Shown here piece after piece: positions 54,224-62,037 of a stretch of 64,000 nucleotides of DNA. A program made the translations under genes and the position numbers. The stretch is from Flavobacteriales bacterium. GTDB taxonomy: Bacteria > Bacteroidota > Bacteroidia > Flavobacteriales > Flavobacteriaceae. The notes under the pieces were generated by a model. That model had not been told where the DNA came from. It searched no databases and worked only from the letters and a program-made list of their open reading frames with translations. The stretch spans positions 1-64,000 of the forward strand of contig WTIO01000021.1 in assembly GCA_011526365.1 (NCBI GenBank), in the 5' to 3' direction. Within the stretch, counting starts at the first letter, position 1, and every line of letters begins with the position of its first letter.

Positions 54224-54471
54224 CTTTAATTCGCCCCAGAAGCTAGTGCAAAATCACTTTCCTTTTATAGTACACCCTTTTTTAACGGCAGAAAAATATG
54301 GTTTTCCTCCTGTTAAAAATACTGTAATTGCACCCCCAGTTTTAGTGGGGAAAGAACGATTTCTAAAGCGATTTTTGGTAGCATTTACTTCAGTCTCAAA
54401 TAGCTTTTTTAATATAAAACACCCGCCCCATAAAAATTTTCTTAACCATCCTTTACGTTGCACTTTGTATC

Positions 54472-54615
54472 ATGATTCTTTTTCGAATTCTTCGCGAATT
54501 CAAATCGGGTTATGATTGGTTTTCACTAGTGTTGTACTTGCTTATTTTTCTGGTATCCGCAGGAATCTTATACGTCACCATCTTTGGCTTGTATTATTTG
54601 TTTTTGAGCGTGTAG
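54472..54615 (+). CDS. 47-residue single-helix membrane protein, unknown
   Basis: An ATG at 54472 opens 47 codons to TAG at 54613-54615. The product has a basic N-terminus (MILFRILREFKSGYDW), then a long hydrophobic stretch (about 17-45). It lies in the only sizeable gap of the region, on the plus strand between two minus-strand groups, convergent with the TIGR04283 gene. Flavobacterial genomes carry many such small proteins. No family is recognised, and coding cannot be proved from the sequence alone. Confidence 0.45.
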   Translation: MILFRILREFKSGYDWFSLVLYLLIFLVSAGILYVTIFGLYYLFLSV

Positions 54616-54641
54616 GACCTTTTGGTTTAACGTAGTGGTAG

Positions 54642-55328
54642 CTACTTTACAAATTTGCAGTAATAACGGTGCAGTTGTTGTGGCGCTGCTCCCCAATAGT
54701 GCAGTAGATGCAATACCCCAAAATGGAAAAGCAGTTGTAGTACCCCATTTTCCGTAAACCTTCGAGCACTGGTAACAAGGGTGGCATTGAGTACTTCAAA
54801 TCGGCCCTTTTGGTAGATTTTTCGAATCAGTGCGATATCCTCACAAACTTTATATTGAGGATCAAAGCCCCCTAACTGTTTAAAAAAATCGTTGTGAATT
54901 AACAGGGATTGATCACCGCCACGACACAGGAGATGATTGGCTTTAGTAGCCTTAGCTGAAAGGCGCAACAACCAATGTGAGAAGGAAAATGCCAATTGGA
55001 AACAGGCAGCCTGTTGTTGGTCGGTGGTAGCTTCCCATAATAGCTGTGAGGCATTTGCTGGCAAATGACTGTCGGCATGAAGAAAGTAGAGCCAAGGGAA
55101 GCGGGCTTTTGCTGCACCGGTATTCATTTGATGCGCGCGGCCCATTGTGCTATGAACTACTTGCTGTTGCAGGTGTTTTAGGACGGAAACACTATCGTCG
55201 GAACTTCCGCCATCTACAAATAGTACTTCGTGAGGGATGCTTGAAAATTGGTTTAATTGGGATATGAGTTGGGGCAGCTGGGCCGCTTCATTAAGTACAG
55301 GAATAATGATTGAAATACCCTTAGTCAT
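54642..55328 (-). CDS. TIGR04283-type arsenosugar-cluster glycosyltransferase
   Basis: A 228-residue GT2-fold protein. The start GISIIIPVLNEAAQLPQLI, EVLFVDGGSSDDSVSVL, the LYFLHADSHLPANASQLL segment (DxD-like HADS) and GGFDPQYKVCEDIALIRKI fit the TIGR04283 family ('transferase 2, rSAM/selenodomain-associated'), which co-occurs with ArsS. It is presumed to act on sugar-linked arsenic intermediates. It overlaps the DUF547 gene by eight bases. The exact donor and acceptor are not established. Confidence 0.9.
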   Translation of the reverse strand: MTKGISIIIPVLNEAAQLPQLISQLNQFSSIPHEVLFVDGGSSDDSVSVLKHLQQQVVHSTMGRAHQMNTGAAKARFPWLYFLHADSHLPANASQLLWEATTDQQQAACFQLAFSFSHWLLRLSAKATKANHLLCRGGDQSLLIHNDFFKQLGGFDPQYKVCEDIALIRKIYQKGRFEVLNATLVTSARRFTENGVLQLLFHFGVLHLLHYWGAAPQQLHRYYCKFVK

Positions 55329-56028
55329 TCAAGCTCCAATCGTATTTAAGATAGCGTACTCTTGCTTGGGTAAGCTCCAGTCCTGTTTGCTTTGACAGCC
55401 ATTCTAGCCGTTCTTTTTTACTGCCAAAATCTTCAGCAAACCAGAGAAAAATTTTGGAGAGTTGTACCTTTTCTGCTGTAAGAATATTTTTTTCTGGATC
55501 ACATAAAAAAGCCTGTGTAGCGGCTTGCAATTCGGCCTCTAAATTTATGGCGGTATAAGGTTTTTGGGCCAGTTTTGGGCAGGATGCAGAAGCACAATTA
55601 ATGGCAAAATGAATTCGAGGTTCATCCATTTTTCTGAGGACTTGATGTTCAATAGCATTTAAGGTATAGTTTTGTTCTTTCACGCGAAAAACAATTTGCT
55701 CCCAGGGTTTTCGAATGTCTTGTATACTATTTAGGGGGTAGTATTTTAAAATCAGTTGCACTGTTAGGGCGTTGTAGGCGTTAATCCAATAGGCCAGGTG
55801 TTCGGCCTTGGACCACTGGTCGTGGGGTGGCTGTTCCTGTAGTACTTGAATGTAGTCGTCCAGCAGTTTGCTTTTTTTCTTCCAGGCAGCATAATTTACT
55901 TTCCCGTTGCTGTCCACATATTGTTGAAGCTGTGTTGCCCATAATGCATCACGTCCTTTAGTACGTTGGGCATTTAGGGGAAGTGCCAAAAGAACACTGG
56001 CAAAAAGGAGTAGGTAGCGGTGTTTCAT
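55321..56028 (-). CDS. DUF547 family exported protein of the arsenosugar cluster
   Basis: A 235-residue protein with a signal peptide (1-20, ending PLNAQ) and one DUF547 domain: VDSNGKVNYAAWKKKSKLLDDYIQVL, LAYWINAYNALTVQLILKYYPL, the typical IEHQVLRKMDEPRIHFAINCASASCPKLAQKPY, and TFLCD-like AFLCDPEKNIL. DUF547 contains a conserved Cys/His pattern, and its reaction is unknown. DUF547 genes recur near rSAM/arsenic clusters in bacteria. The ATG at 56028 is preferred over a TTG at 56046. It overlaps TIGR04283 downstream by eight bases. Confidence 0.88.
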   Translation of the reverse strand: MKHRYLLLFASVLLALPLNAQRTKGRDALWATQLQQYVDSNGKVNYAAWKKKSKLLDDYIQVLQEQPPHDQWSKAEHLAYWINAYNALTVQLILKYYPLNSIQDIRKPWEQIVFRVKEQNYTLNAIEHQVLRKMDEPRIHFAINCASASCPKLAQKPYTAINLEAELQAATQAFLCDPEKNILTAEKVQLSKIFLWFAEDFGSKKERLEWLSKQTGLELTQARVRYLKYDWSLND

Positions 56029-56039
56029 AGTGCTGTGTT

Positions 56040-57008
56040 TTAGCAACAGCCGCCTCCGTCGTAGTGGTAGGTGGCAGGCGAAATAAAAATATCGTTGCGA
56101 TTTAGGTTTTTTAGGTTGTTGGCGGTTTTGTCACAAACGGCTAAGGGTTGATTGGGCAATAGCACATGGCCGTTATGATCGTCAAAATGCAGTTCCTCAC
56201 CAAAATAGATGGCTGTTTTCCCCGTAAATATGCAGGGGCCATCTTTAGGCATCGGATCTTTAATGGCACACACCTCCACACTTTCAATATAGATATTTGT
56301 AGCTGTGGGGTAGTTTTTGGTATCGAGGATACGATAGGGGCGTTTGGCGCGAACCTCAAGGGTGCCAAAACCAACTTTCACAAGCATGTTGAGGTACTCC
56401 TGTAGTGGAAGGGCACCAGAAAGACACAAAGCACGCAGCCGTTCGTCGTTGCGCAGGGTAGTATTCATGGGTTGTTCACAAATGGGATCGCTCATCACCA
56501 GGCGGCCATGGGGCTTTAGTACGCGATACATTTCCTGAAGCGCTTGTTCCAATTCTTCTGCCTTGAAGATATTGAATAAGCAGTTTTGTGCTGCAACGTC
56601 TATACTGTTGTCCGCTACGGGTAAATTCAGGGCGTCTCCTTGTTTTAAGTCTACAAAACTGGAATCAAACCAATCGTTTTCTGTAGCAGCTGTTGTAAAA
56701 TTTTCTCTTGCAGCCTCAAGCATTTCGGGAACAACATCAATACCTGTAACACCCCCTTTTTGACGGGAGAAATAAGCAAATTGTAATAGTTCCATTCCGC
56801 CCCCAACACCTACATACAATATTTTTGGGTTGTTTACCAAATCCCGCGGGTGTACGGTGCTTCCGCAACCGTAGTTCATCTCTAACATTTTTGAAGGAAT
56901 ACTCAAGTTGGGAAGCTGCCACACTGGGGTTGTGGTACAACACAGGCCCACATTGGGTTGCAGGGCTGCAGCTTTGTAAACGTCGTGAGTGGTATTGAGG
57001 TAGCTCAT
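56040..57008 (-). CDS. arsM: Arsenite methyltransferase of the arsenosugar pathway
   Basis: A 322-residue SAM-dependent methyltransferase. The SAM motif is ILYVGVGGGMELLQFA (about 63-78), with GVTGIDVVPEMLEAA after it. Cysteines positioned to bind As(III) are visible: Cys23-Cys24, Cys48 (MNYGCGS), Cys143 (QNCLFNIF), Cys177 (DPICEQP) and a C-terminal GGGCC (321-322). It would methylate arsenite to dimethylarsenic compounds, the first step of arsenosugar synthesis. The ATG at 57008 (MSYLNTTHDVYKAAALQ) is preferred to 57149, which would overlap the PNP gene and has an unrelated N-terminus. Confidence 0.93.
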   Translation of the reverse strand: MSYLNTTHDVYKAAALQPNVGLCCTTTPVWQLPNLSIPSKMLEMNYGCGSTVHPRDLVNNPKILYVGVGGGMELLQFAYFSRQKGGVTGIDVVPEMLEAARENFTTAATENDWFDSSFVDLKQGDALNLPVADNSIDVAAQNCLFNIFKAEELEQALQEMYRVLKPHGRLVMSDPICEQPMNTTLRNDERLRALCLSGALPLQEYLNMLVKVGFGTLEVRAKRPYRILDTKNYPTATNIYIESVEVCAIKDPMPKDGPCIFTGKTAIYFGEELHFDDHNGHVLLPNQPLAVCDKTANNLKNLNRNDIFISPATYHYDGGGCC

Positions 57009-57037
57009 TGTTTTTATTTTAAAGATACGGAAAGCAC

Positions 57038-57850
57038 TTAGATACGTGCTAAAAATGCTTGTAAGAGTTGTTGGAGGAATACTTCTCCTTTTTTGGCTTG
57101 TGCCATGATGTCGGGGATGTCTATGGGGTGCAGGTTTTCGGGATCGCACTCGTCGGTGAGCACCGAAAAGGCCACTACGCGAAGTTGCAATTGCCGGGAG
57201 ACAATAACCTCAGGAACCGTACTCATGCCCACGGCATCTGCACCGATGATTTTCAGGTAGCGGTATTCTGCAGGAGTTTCCAACTGGGGGCCTACTACTG
57301 CAGCATACGTGCCTTGGTGAAGTGGAATGGAAAGTTCTTTTGCTAAGGTTAGTAGTGTTTGGCGATAGTCTTTGTCATAAGGCATACTCATATCTACAAA
57401 CCGTTCTCCCAGTGCTGTGATTCCCTTAACCGCTAGCGGGGAATCGCCTTGCAGGTTGATGTGGTCTTCTAGGAGCATGACTTCCCCTTTTTTCATGCTT
57501 AGGTTAATGGCGCCAGCAGCATTGCTCATAATAAGGGTCTTTACCCCCAAATGGGCCAGAATGCGTACCAAATAACTTACCTCAAAAAAGGAATAGCCCT
57601 CATAGCGATGAAAGCGGCCTTGGCACACCCAAAGGTTTTGCTCTCCCCAGCGGCAGTAGCTGAGCTTGCCCTTGTGGTAGGCCATAGTAGGTGCTGGTAA
57701 ATGTGGGATGTCTTCATAGGGAATTTCATGTAGGATTTCCATATGCTCCACTAGAGCATCTAAGCCTGTGCCCAAGATGATGCCAATACTGGCTTTGGGA
57801 AGGTCTTGCTCGTCCAAAAAAGCAGTGGTGACTTGCAGTTGTTTTTGCAT
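57038..57850 (-). CDS. Purine nucleoside phosphorylase of the arsenosugar cluster
   Basis: A 270-residue PNP of the trimeric class. Motifs: IGIILGTGLDALVEHM, HKGKLSYCRWG, CQGRFHRYEGYSFFEVSYLVR, LIMSNAAGAINLSMKKGEVMLLEDHINLQG, VGPQLETPAEYRYLKIIGADAVGMSTVPEVIVSRQLQLRVVAFSVLTDECDPENLHP. In the ars context it is thought to release adenine (or a related base) from the arseno-nucleoside made by ArsS. An ordinary purine salvage role cannot be excluded. It lies 29 bases upstream of arsM on the same strand. Confidence 0.93.
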   Translation of the reverse strand: MQKQLQVTTAFLDEQDLPKASIGIILGTGLDALVEHMEILHEIPYEDIPHLPAPTMAYHKGKLSYCRWGEQNLWVCQGRFHRYEGYSFFEVSYLVRILAHLGVKTLIMSNAAGAINLSMKKGEVMLLEDHINLQGDSPLAVKGITALGERFVDMSMPYDKDYRQTLLTLAKELSIPLHQGTYAAVVGPQLETPAEYRYLKIIGADAVGMSTVPEVIVSRQLQLRVVAFSVLTDECDPENLHPIDIPDIMAQAKKGEVFLQQLLQAFLARI

Positions 57851-57881
57851 GCTATTTTTTATGGAAGATAAGGATTTGTAC

Positions 57882-58499
57882 TTAACCCTGTTTGGGCAAA
57901 CGTTGGAGTACTTGTTCTAGGTCTGGGAAGAGGAGTAGGTCATCGAGGTAGTCGATATCTGTTTTTTTAGGGAGTGTATAGGGTTTTTCGGGCTTTAAGT
58001 CGGCTAGGGTAGCTTCTAAAACAGATCCCCAACCCCATTGTTTATCAATAAATAATTTTGGGTTGGGTTGGGTGAGTCCCAGCAGGTAGTAGCCTCCATC
58101 GGTAGCTGGGCCAATGACTGTTTTATGGGATGCTAAGGCAGTAAATGCTTCTTGTAGGGTGGCGGTTTCAAGTTCCCACAAGTCGGTGCCAATGATTACA
58201 ATCTGTTGGTAGCCTTTTTTAAATCCCCAATCGAATGCGGCCTGCATGCGTTCTCCCAGGTTACTGCCATGCTGCTGTTGGTAATAGGTTATTTCTGGGT
58301 GGCGCTCCGTTTTGGGAGGAAGTGCAGTGCTGTAAAAAAGTGCTTTGTGTACGCTTAAAGGATGTACTACTTCAAGTGTTTTTTCTACTAAAAGGAGATG
58401 AATGGCCAATGCACGGTAGTTTCCTACAGCCTGTGCCAATCGGGTTTTTACTTGCCCCAGTTCAGGGGTTTTTGTGAAAATGAGAAGTAATTGCTTCAT
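57882..58499 (-). CDS. TIGR04282-type arsenosugar-cluster transferase (CofC-like)
   Basis: A 205-residue nucleotidyl/glycosyltransferase-like protein. Visible marks are LLLIFTKTPELGQVKTRLAQAVG (basic loop), GSNLGERMQAAFDWGFKKGYQQIVIIGTDLWELE (GTD/acidic motif) and VIGPATDGGYYLLGL. These match TIGR04282 ('transferase 1, rSAM/selenodomain-associated'). It is the first gene of the minus-strand ars group; its promoter region overlaps the REP-like hairpins at 58552-58628. The donor/acceptor sugars are not known. Confidence 0.92.
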   Translation of the reverse strand: MKQLLLIFTKTPELGQVKTRLAQAVGNYRALAIHLLLVEKTLEVVHPLSVHKALFYSTALPPKTERHPEITYYQQQHGSNLGERMQAAFDWGFKKGYQQIVIIGTDLWELETATLQEAFTALASHKTVIGPATDGGYYLLGLTQPNPKLFIDKQWGWGSVLEATLADLKPEKPYTLPKKTDIDYLDDLLLFPDLEQVLQRLPKQG

Positions 58500-58551
58500 T
58501 GTGTTTGAAGTTAAGGTTTTTTAAGGGAGTAGGGAATAGTGGTATTGTAAC

Positions 58552-58628
58552 GGTGGCTTCGGCAAGCTCAGCCACCTTCTGGCAGGTTCAGTTTCCCATA
58601 CAAGTTCCCTGAACGTGTCGAAGGGAAC
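58552..58628. repeat. Pair of REP-like hairpins in inverted orientation
   Basis: Hairpin 1: GGTGGCT (58552-58558) and AGCCACC (58570-58576), loop TCGGCAAGCTC. Hairpin 2: GTTCCCT (58604-58610) and AGGGAAC (58622-58628), whose loop read on the other strand is TCGACACGTTC. The loops share eight of eleven positions while stems differ but keep pairing. This is the pattern of REP/BIME elements. It lies in the divergent promoter region between the two ars transcription units. Confidence 0.65.
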
Positions 58629-58656
58629 AGGGGAAGAAACTTCATTAAGTGCAAAA

Positions 58657-58666
58657 TATCTTTTTG
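58657..58666 (+). promoter_or_regulatory. Near-consensus -7 box of the peroxidase-like/arsS unit
   Basis: TATCTTTTTG resembles TAnnTTTG with two extra T residues. It lies 28 bases before the GTG start at 58695. No clear -33 element is seen, so this is tentative. Confidence 0.35.
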
Positions 58667-58694
58667 TAATTTAGAGTTCAACTAAAACTAAAAC

Positions 58695-59030
58695 GTGAAA
58701 AAAAGTTACTATCAACCCGAAGACCTGAAAAAATTTAAAGCGATCACTAACTGGTCCCCAGCGCTTGGCGAAAAGTTTTTTGAGTACTACAACAGTGTTT
58801 TTGCAGCAGGGGCACTTAGTGCTCGTGAAAAATCCTTAATTGCTTTAGCTGTCTCCCATGTAGTGCAATGTCCCTATTGTATAGATGCCTACACCCAAGA
58901 TGGTTTGCAACGCGGTATCGAAAAAGCAGAAATGATGGAAGCAGTTCATGTGGGGGCCGCAATTAAAGGGGGGGCCACTTTAGTACATGGAGTACAAATG
59001 ATGGGGTTGTACGACAAATTATCTATGTAG
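58695..59030 (+). CDS. Arsenosugar-associated AhpD/CMD-like protein
   Basis: A 111-residue protein of the carboxymuconolactone decarboxylase/AhpD fold (REKSLIALAVSHVVQCPYCIDAYTQ, then GGATLVHGVQMM). The redox CxxC is Cys59/Cys62. The canonical E-x11-C-x2-C-x3-H is changed: Ser47 replaces Glu and Tyr66 replaces His, so ordinary peroxidase relay chemistry is unlikely. It matches the 'arsenosugar biosynthesis-associated peroxidase-like' group by size, sequence and context. Start codon is GTG. The arsS gene begins four bases after its stop. Confidence 0.92.
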   Translation: MKKSYYQPEDLKKFKAITNWSPALGEKFFEYYNSVFAAGALSAREKSLIALAVSHVVQCPYCIDAYTQDGLQRGIEKAEMMEAVHVGAAIKGGATLVHGVQMMGLYDKLSM

Positions 59031-59034
59031 ATTT

Positions 59035-60090
59035 ATGAAAAAATCTTTGCACGCTCGCGCCAATACCTTGGCAGCTTCAGAAGCTCAATTGCAGCTTTTA
59101 GAAAATGGTATTTTTCAGTCGGGAGAATTGCCGAAGTTTTCGGAGCAGTTAAAGCACAGCGGTTTGGCCCCACTAAAAAAGCGGCAGTTGGAGGTGCTGC
59201 AAATCAACCTTGGGTATATGTGCAATCAGGTGTGTGCCCACTGCCATGTAGATGCTGGCCCCGACCGTAAAGAAAAAATGTCTAAAATCCACTTGGAGCG
59301 TTGTTTGGAGCTAATTAAAGTCTCTAAGGTGGGTACCGTTGACCTCACTGGCGGCGCCCCCGAAATGCATCCCGATTTTCAATGGTTTGTTCGCGAAGTT
59401 GCTGCGCTAGGCGTTCAAGATATTATCGTTCGTTCGAATCTTACCATTTTGGTAGCCAATGCACATTATGCATCGTACCCACAGTTTTTTGCGGAGCAGG
59501 GGGTACATGTGGTGTCGTCCTTGCCGTTTTACAAAAAAGAAAAAACGGACCGCCAGCGGGGGGAAGGGGTGTTTTCCAATTCTATTGAAGCCCTAAAAGC
59601 CCTCAATGCAGTGGGCTATGGACAGGAGGGTAGTGGCCTGCAATTGGACTTGGTCTATAATCCCGCAGGGGCTTTTTTACCCGCAGCGCAGGAACAGTTG
59701 GAACAGGATTTTAAAACCAGCCTAGCCACAAACTACGGGATTCAATTTAATCAGTTGTTTACCATCACCAACCTCCCTATAAGCAGATTTTTGGAATACT
59801 TGTTGGCTTCAGAAAATTACGAGGACTATATGACGACTCTGGTGGATGCCTTCAACCCTGCTGCAGTACAAAATGTAATGTGCACCAATACCCTATCCAT
59901 AGACTACCAGGGGTATATGTACGACTGTGATTTCAATCAGATGTTGGCCATTAAGGTACAAAGTCCCGTGCAGCACATCGATCAGTTTGACCCTACCACC
60001 TTTGCCCAACACCCCATTGCCATTTCACAGCACTGCTATGGTTGTACGGCCGGAGCGGGAAGTAGCTGTCAGGGGGCTTTAGTGGAGTAA
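59035..60090 (+). CDS. arsS: Radical SAM arsenosugar biosynthesis protein ArsS
   Basis: A 351-residue radical SAM protein. The 4Fe-4S cluster motif CNQVCAHC has ligands Cys63, Cys67 and Cys70, and DLTGGAPEMHPDFQWF follows. The C-terminal ~110 residues carry a second Cys-rich domain, including MYDCDFNQML and HCYGCTAGAGSSCQG (Cys334, Cys337, Cys345). ArsS joins dimethylarsenic acid to a 5'-deoxyadenosyl radical to form a dimethylarsinoyl nucleoside (TIGR04167-type 'radical SAM/Cys-rich'). Cysteine is encoded at all visible positions, so this is not a selenoprotein form. It is coupled to the AhpD-like gene and ends one base before trpA. Confidence 0.95.
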   Translation: MKKSLHARANTLAASEAQLQLLENGIFQSGELPKFSEQLKHSGLAPLKKRQLEVLQINLGYMCNQVCAHCHVDAGPDRKEKMSKIHLERCLELIKVSKVGTVDLTGGAPEMHPDFQWFVREVAALGVQDIIVRSNLTILVANAHYASYPQFFAEQGVHVVSSLPFYKKEKTDRQRGEGVFSNSIEALKALNAVGYGQEGSGLQLDLVYNPAGAFLPAAQEQLEQDFKTSLATNYGIQFNQLFTITNLPISRFLEYLLASENYEDYMTTLVDAFNPAAVQNVMCTNTLSIDYQGYMYDCDFNQMLAIKVQSPVQHIDQFDPTTFAQHPIAISQHCYGCTAGAGSSCQGALVE

Positions 60091-60091
60091 G

Positions 60092-60856
60092 CTACTGGCG
60101 AATACGTTCAACAAACGCACCGATGTTTGCGACCCCTTCTTTTTCTAAAAATTGAATAAAGGCCGACCCAATAATGGCTCCTTGAGCATGGTTGGTAGCT
60201 GCTTGATAGGTTTCGGAATTGCTAATTCCAAAGCCTACAATTTGTGGCGTGTTTAACCCAAGGGCGGAAATACGCTTAAAATAATCGGTTTGGCTGTCGC
60301 CAAAGGTGGCCTTGGCCCCAGTTACACTGGCACTGCTCACCATATAAATAAAACCGTTAGACACCTTGTCGATATAGCGAATTCGTTCCTCTGGGGTTTG
60401 GGGGGTAATCAAAAACATATTGTACAAACCGTGTTGTTCAAACAGGGCTTGGTAGTGTTCGTGGTACACATCTGCGGGTAAATCGGGAATAATAAGGCCG
60501 TCAATACCAATGGCTTCGCATTTCTCGCAAAACGCTTCTACACCATATTGGAGTATGGGATTAAAATACCCCATAATTATAAGCGGTAAATGGATGTGAT
60601 CGCGCACCTGTTCCAGTTGATCGAACAAGCGCTGGGTGGTCATTCCGTTGGCTAGGGCTTGGGTAGCACTGTCCTGTATGGTAGGGCCATCTGCTAAGGG
60701 ATCACTAAAGGGAAGCCCAATTTCAATCATATCTACCTCGGCCGCTTGCAAGGCTTTTAAAATGGGCAGGGTATCTTCTAGTTTGGGATGTCCCGCAGAA
60801 AAGTAAATGGACAAGAGCTTTTTGTCCTGGGCAAACGCCTGATCTATTCGGTTCAT
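60092..60856 (-). CDS. trpA: Tryptophan synthase alpha subunit
   Basis: A 254-residue TrpA that cleaves indole-3-glycerol phosphate to indole and glyceraldehyde 3-phosphate. MIEIGLPFSDPLADGPTIQDSATQAL carries the catalytic Glu and the acid Asp (SDPLADGP), and IMGYFNPILQYGVEAF, IIPDLPADVY, ITPQTPEERI and VGFGISN follow. Length is normal. It is the last gene of the trp operon and overlaps trpB by four bases. Confidence 0.97.
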   Translation of the reverse strand: MNRIDQAFAQDKKLLSIYFSAGHPKLEDTLPILKALQAAEVDMIEIGLPFSDPLADGPTIQDSATQALANGMTTQRLFDQLEQVRDHIHLPLIIMGYFNPILQYGVEAFCEKCEAIGIDGLIIPDLPADVYHEHYQALFEQHGLYNMFLITPQTPEERIRYIDKVSNGFIYMVSSASVTGAKATFGDSQTDYFKRISALGLNTPQIVGFGISNSETYQAATNHAQGAIIGSAFIQFLEKEGVANIGAFVERIRQ

Positions 60857-62037
60857 GTTAGCTTAAAATAATCGATATAGGTATTTAAATCTTTGTCGCC
60901 ACGTCCCGAAAGGTTTACCACAACAACTTCTTCGGGGCCAAAGGGGCGCTGTTCAAACAGTGCAAAAGCATGGGCAGTTTCTATGGCAGGAATAATGCCC
61001 TCCAGTTGGGAGAGTTCTAAACCGGCAGTCATGGCTTCATCATCGGTAATGGATACAAATTCTGCCCGTCCCGAACGGAACAAATGAGCGTGCATAGGCC
61101 CTACACCAGGATAGTCCAAACCGGCAGAAATGGAATACGGTTCTGTAATTTGTCCGTCGGGGGTTTGCATCAGCAGGGTTTTACTCCCGTGAATAATGCC
61201 TTCTTTGCCCAAGGCTGAAGTTGCAGCACTTTCCCCAGTATCAATTCCTTTTCCAGCGGCCTCTACCGCAATAATGTTTACCCTTTTTTCTTCTAAATAG
61301 TGGTAATAAATACCAGCGGCATTACTTCCTCCCCCAACGCAGGCCACCACATGATCGGGATAGGTTCGGCCTTCAAGAGATTCTAGTTGGTTTTGTACTT
61401 CGGCACTTATAACTGCCTGAAAACGCGCAACCATATCGGGATAGGGATGTGGTCCCACCACCGAACCAATGATGTAATGCGTGTCCACGGGATTGTTAAT
61501 CCAATCGCGGATGGCTTCATTGGTGGCGTCTTTAAGGGTTTTACTCCCCGATTGTGCGGGGCGTACTTCGGCCCCTAGCATTTTCATGCGCGCCACATTG
61601 GGGGCCTGGCGTTGAATGTCTACCGCTCCCATATATACGATACATTGAATCCCCATAAGCGCACAAACGGTAGCTGTAGCTACCCCGTGCTGTCCTGCTC
61701 CTGTTTCAGCAATAATGCGGTTTTTCCCTAGGCGCTGTGCTAATAGAATTTGCCCAATAGTATTGTTTACCTTATGGGCGCCTGTGTGGCATAAATCTTC
61801 CCGTTTCAAGTAGATTTTTGTGTTGTACTTTTTGGACAAACGCTTGGCAAAATACAGGGGGGTAGGCCGCCCCACATAGTCCTTGAGTAAGGCATTAAAG
61901 GCTTCTTGGAATTCGGGTTCAGCAGTAATTTTTTTATAGTTTAAACGCAGTTCTTCCACATTAGGATATAACATTTCGGGGATGTATGCCCCCCCAAAAT
62001 CACCGTAATATCCTTTTTCATTTACATTGTATTGCAT
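60853..62037 (-). CDS. trpB: Tryptophan synthase beta subunit
   Basis: A 394-residue PLP enzyme that condenses indole with serine. The PLP lysine is in KREDLCHTGAHKVNN (Lys of HK), and the phosphate-binding GGGSNAAGIYYHYL segment follows. Other marks are YVGRPTPLYFAKRLSK, ETGAGQHGVATATVCALMG, EGIIHGSKTLLMQTPDGQITEPYSISAGLDYPGVGPMHAHL and GRGDKDLNTYIDYF. Length is standard (TrpB1 type). It overlaps trpF upstream by 16 bases and trpA downstream by four. Confidence 0.98.
   Translation of the reverse strand: MQYNVNEKGYYGDFGGAYIPEMLYPNVEELRLNYKKITAEPEFQEAFNALLKDYVGRPTPLYFAKRLSKKYNTKIYLKREDLCHTGAHKVNNTIGQILLAQRLGKNRIIAETGAGQHGVATATVCALMGIQCIVYMGAVDIQRQAPNVARMKMLGAEVRPAQSGSKTLKDATNEAIRDWINNPVDTHYIIGSVVGPHPYPDMVARFQAVISAEVQNQLESLEGRTYPDHVVACVGGGSNAAGIYYHYLEEKRVNIIAVEAAGKGIDTGESAATSALGKEGIIHGSKTLLMQTPDGQITEPYSISAGLDYPGVGPMHAHLFRSGRAEFVSITDDEAMTAGLELSQLEGIIPAIETAHAFALFEQRPFGPEEVVVVNLSGRGDKDLNTYIDYFKLT

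Noticed and set aside
54246-54515. 89-residue plus-strand frame in the gap before the TIGR04283 gene
   Set aside because: Low-complexity, no recognisable domain, and overlaps the better small candidate at 54472-54615 in another frame.
56040-57149. Longer ArsM starting at 57149
   Set aside because: The extra 47 residues are Arg/His/Pro-rich, unlike the family, and overlap the end of the PNP gene on the same strand; MSYLNTTHDVY at 57008 is the family-like start.
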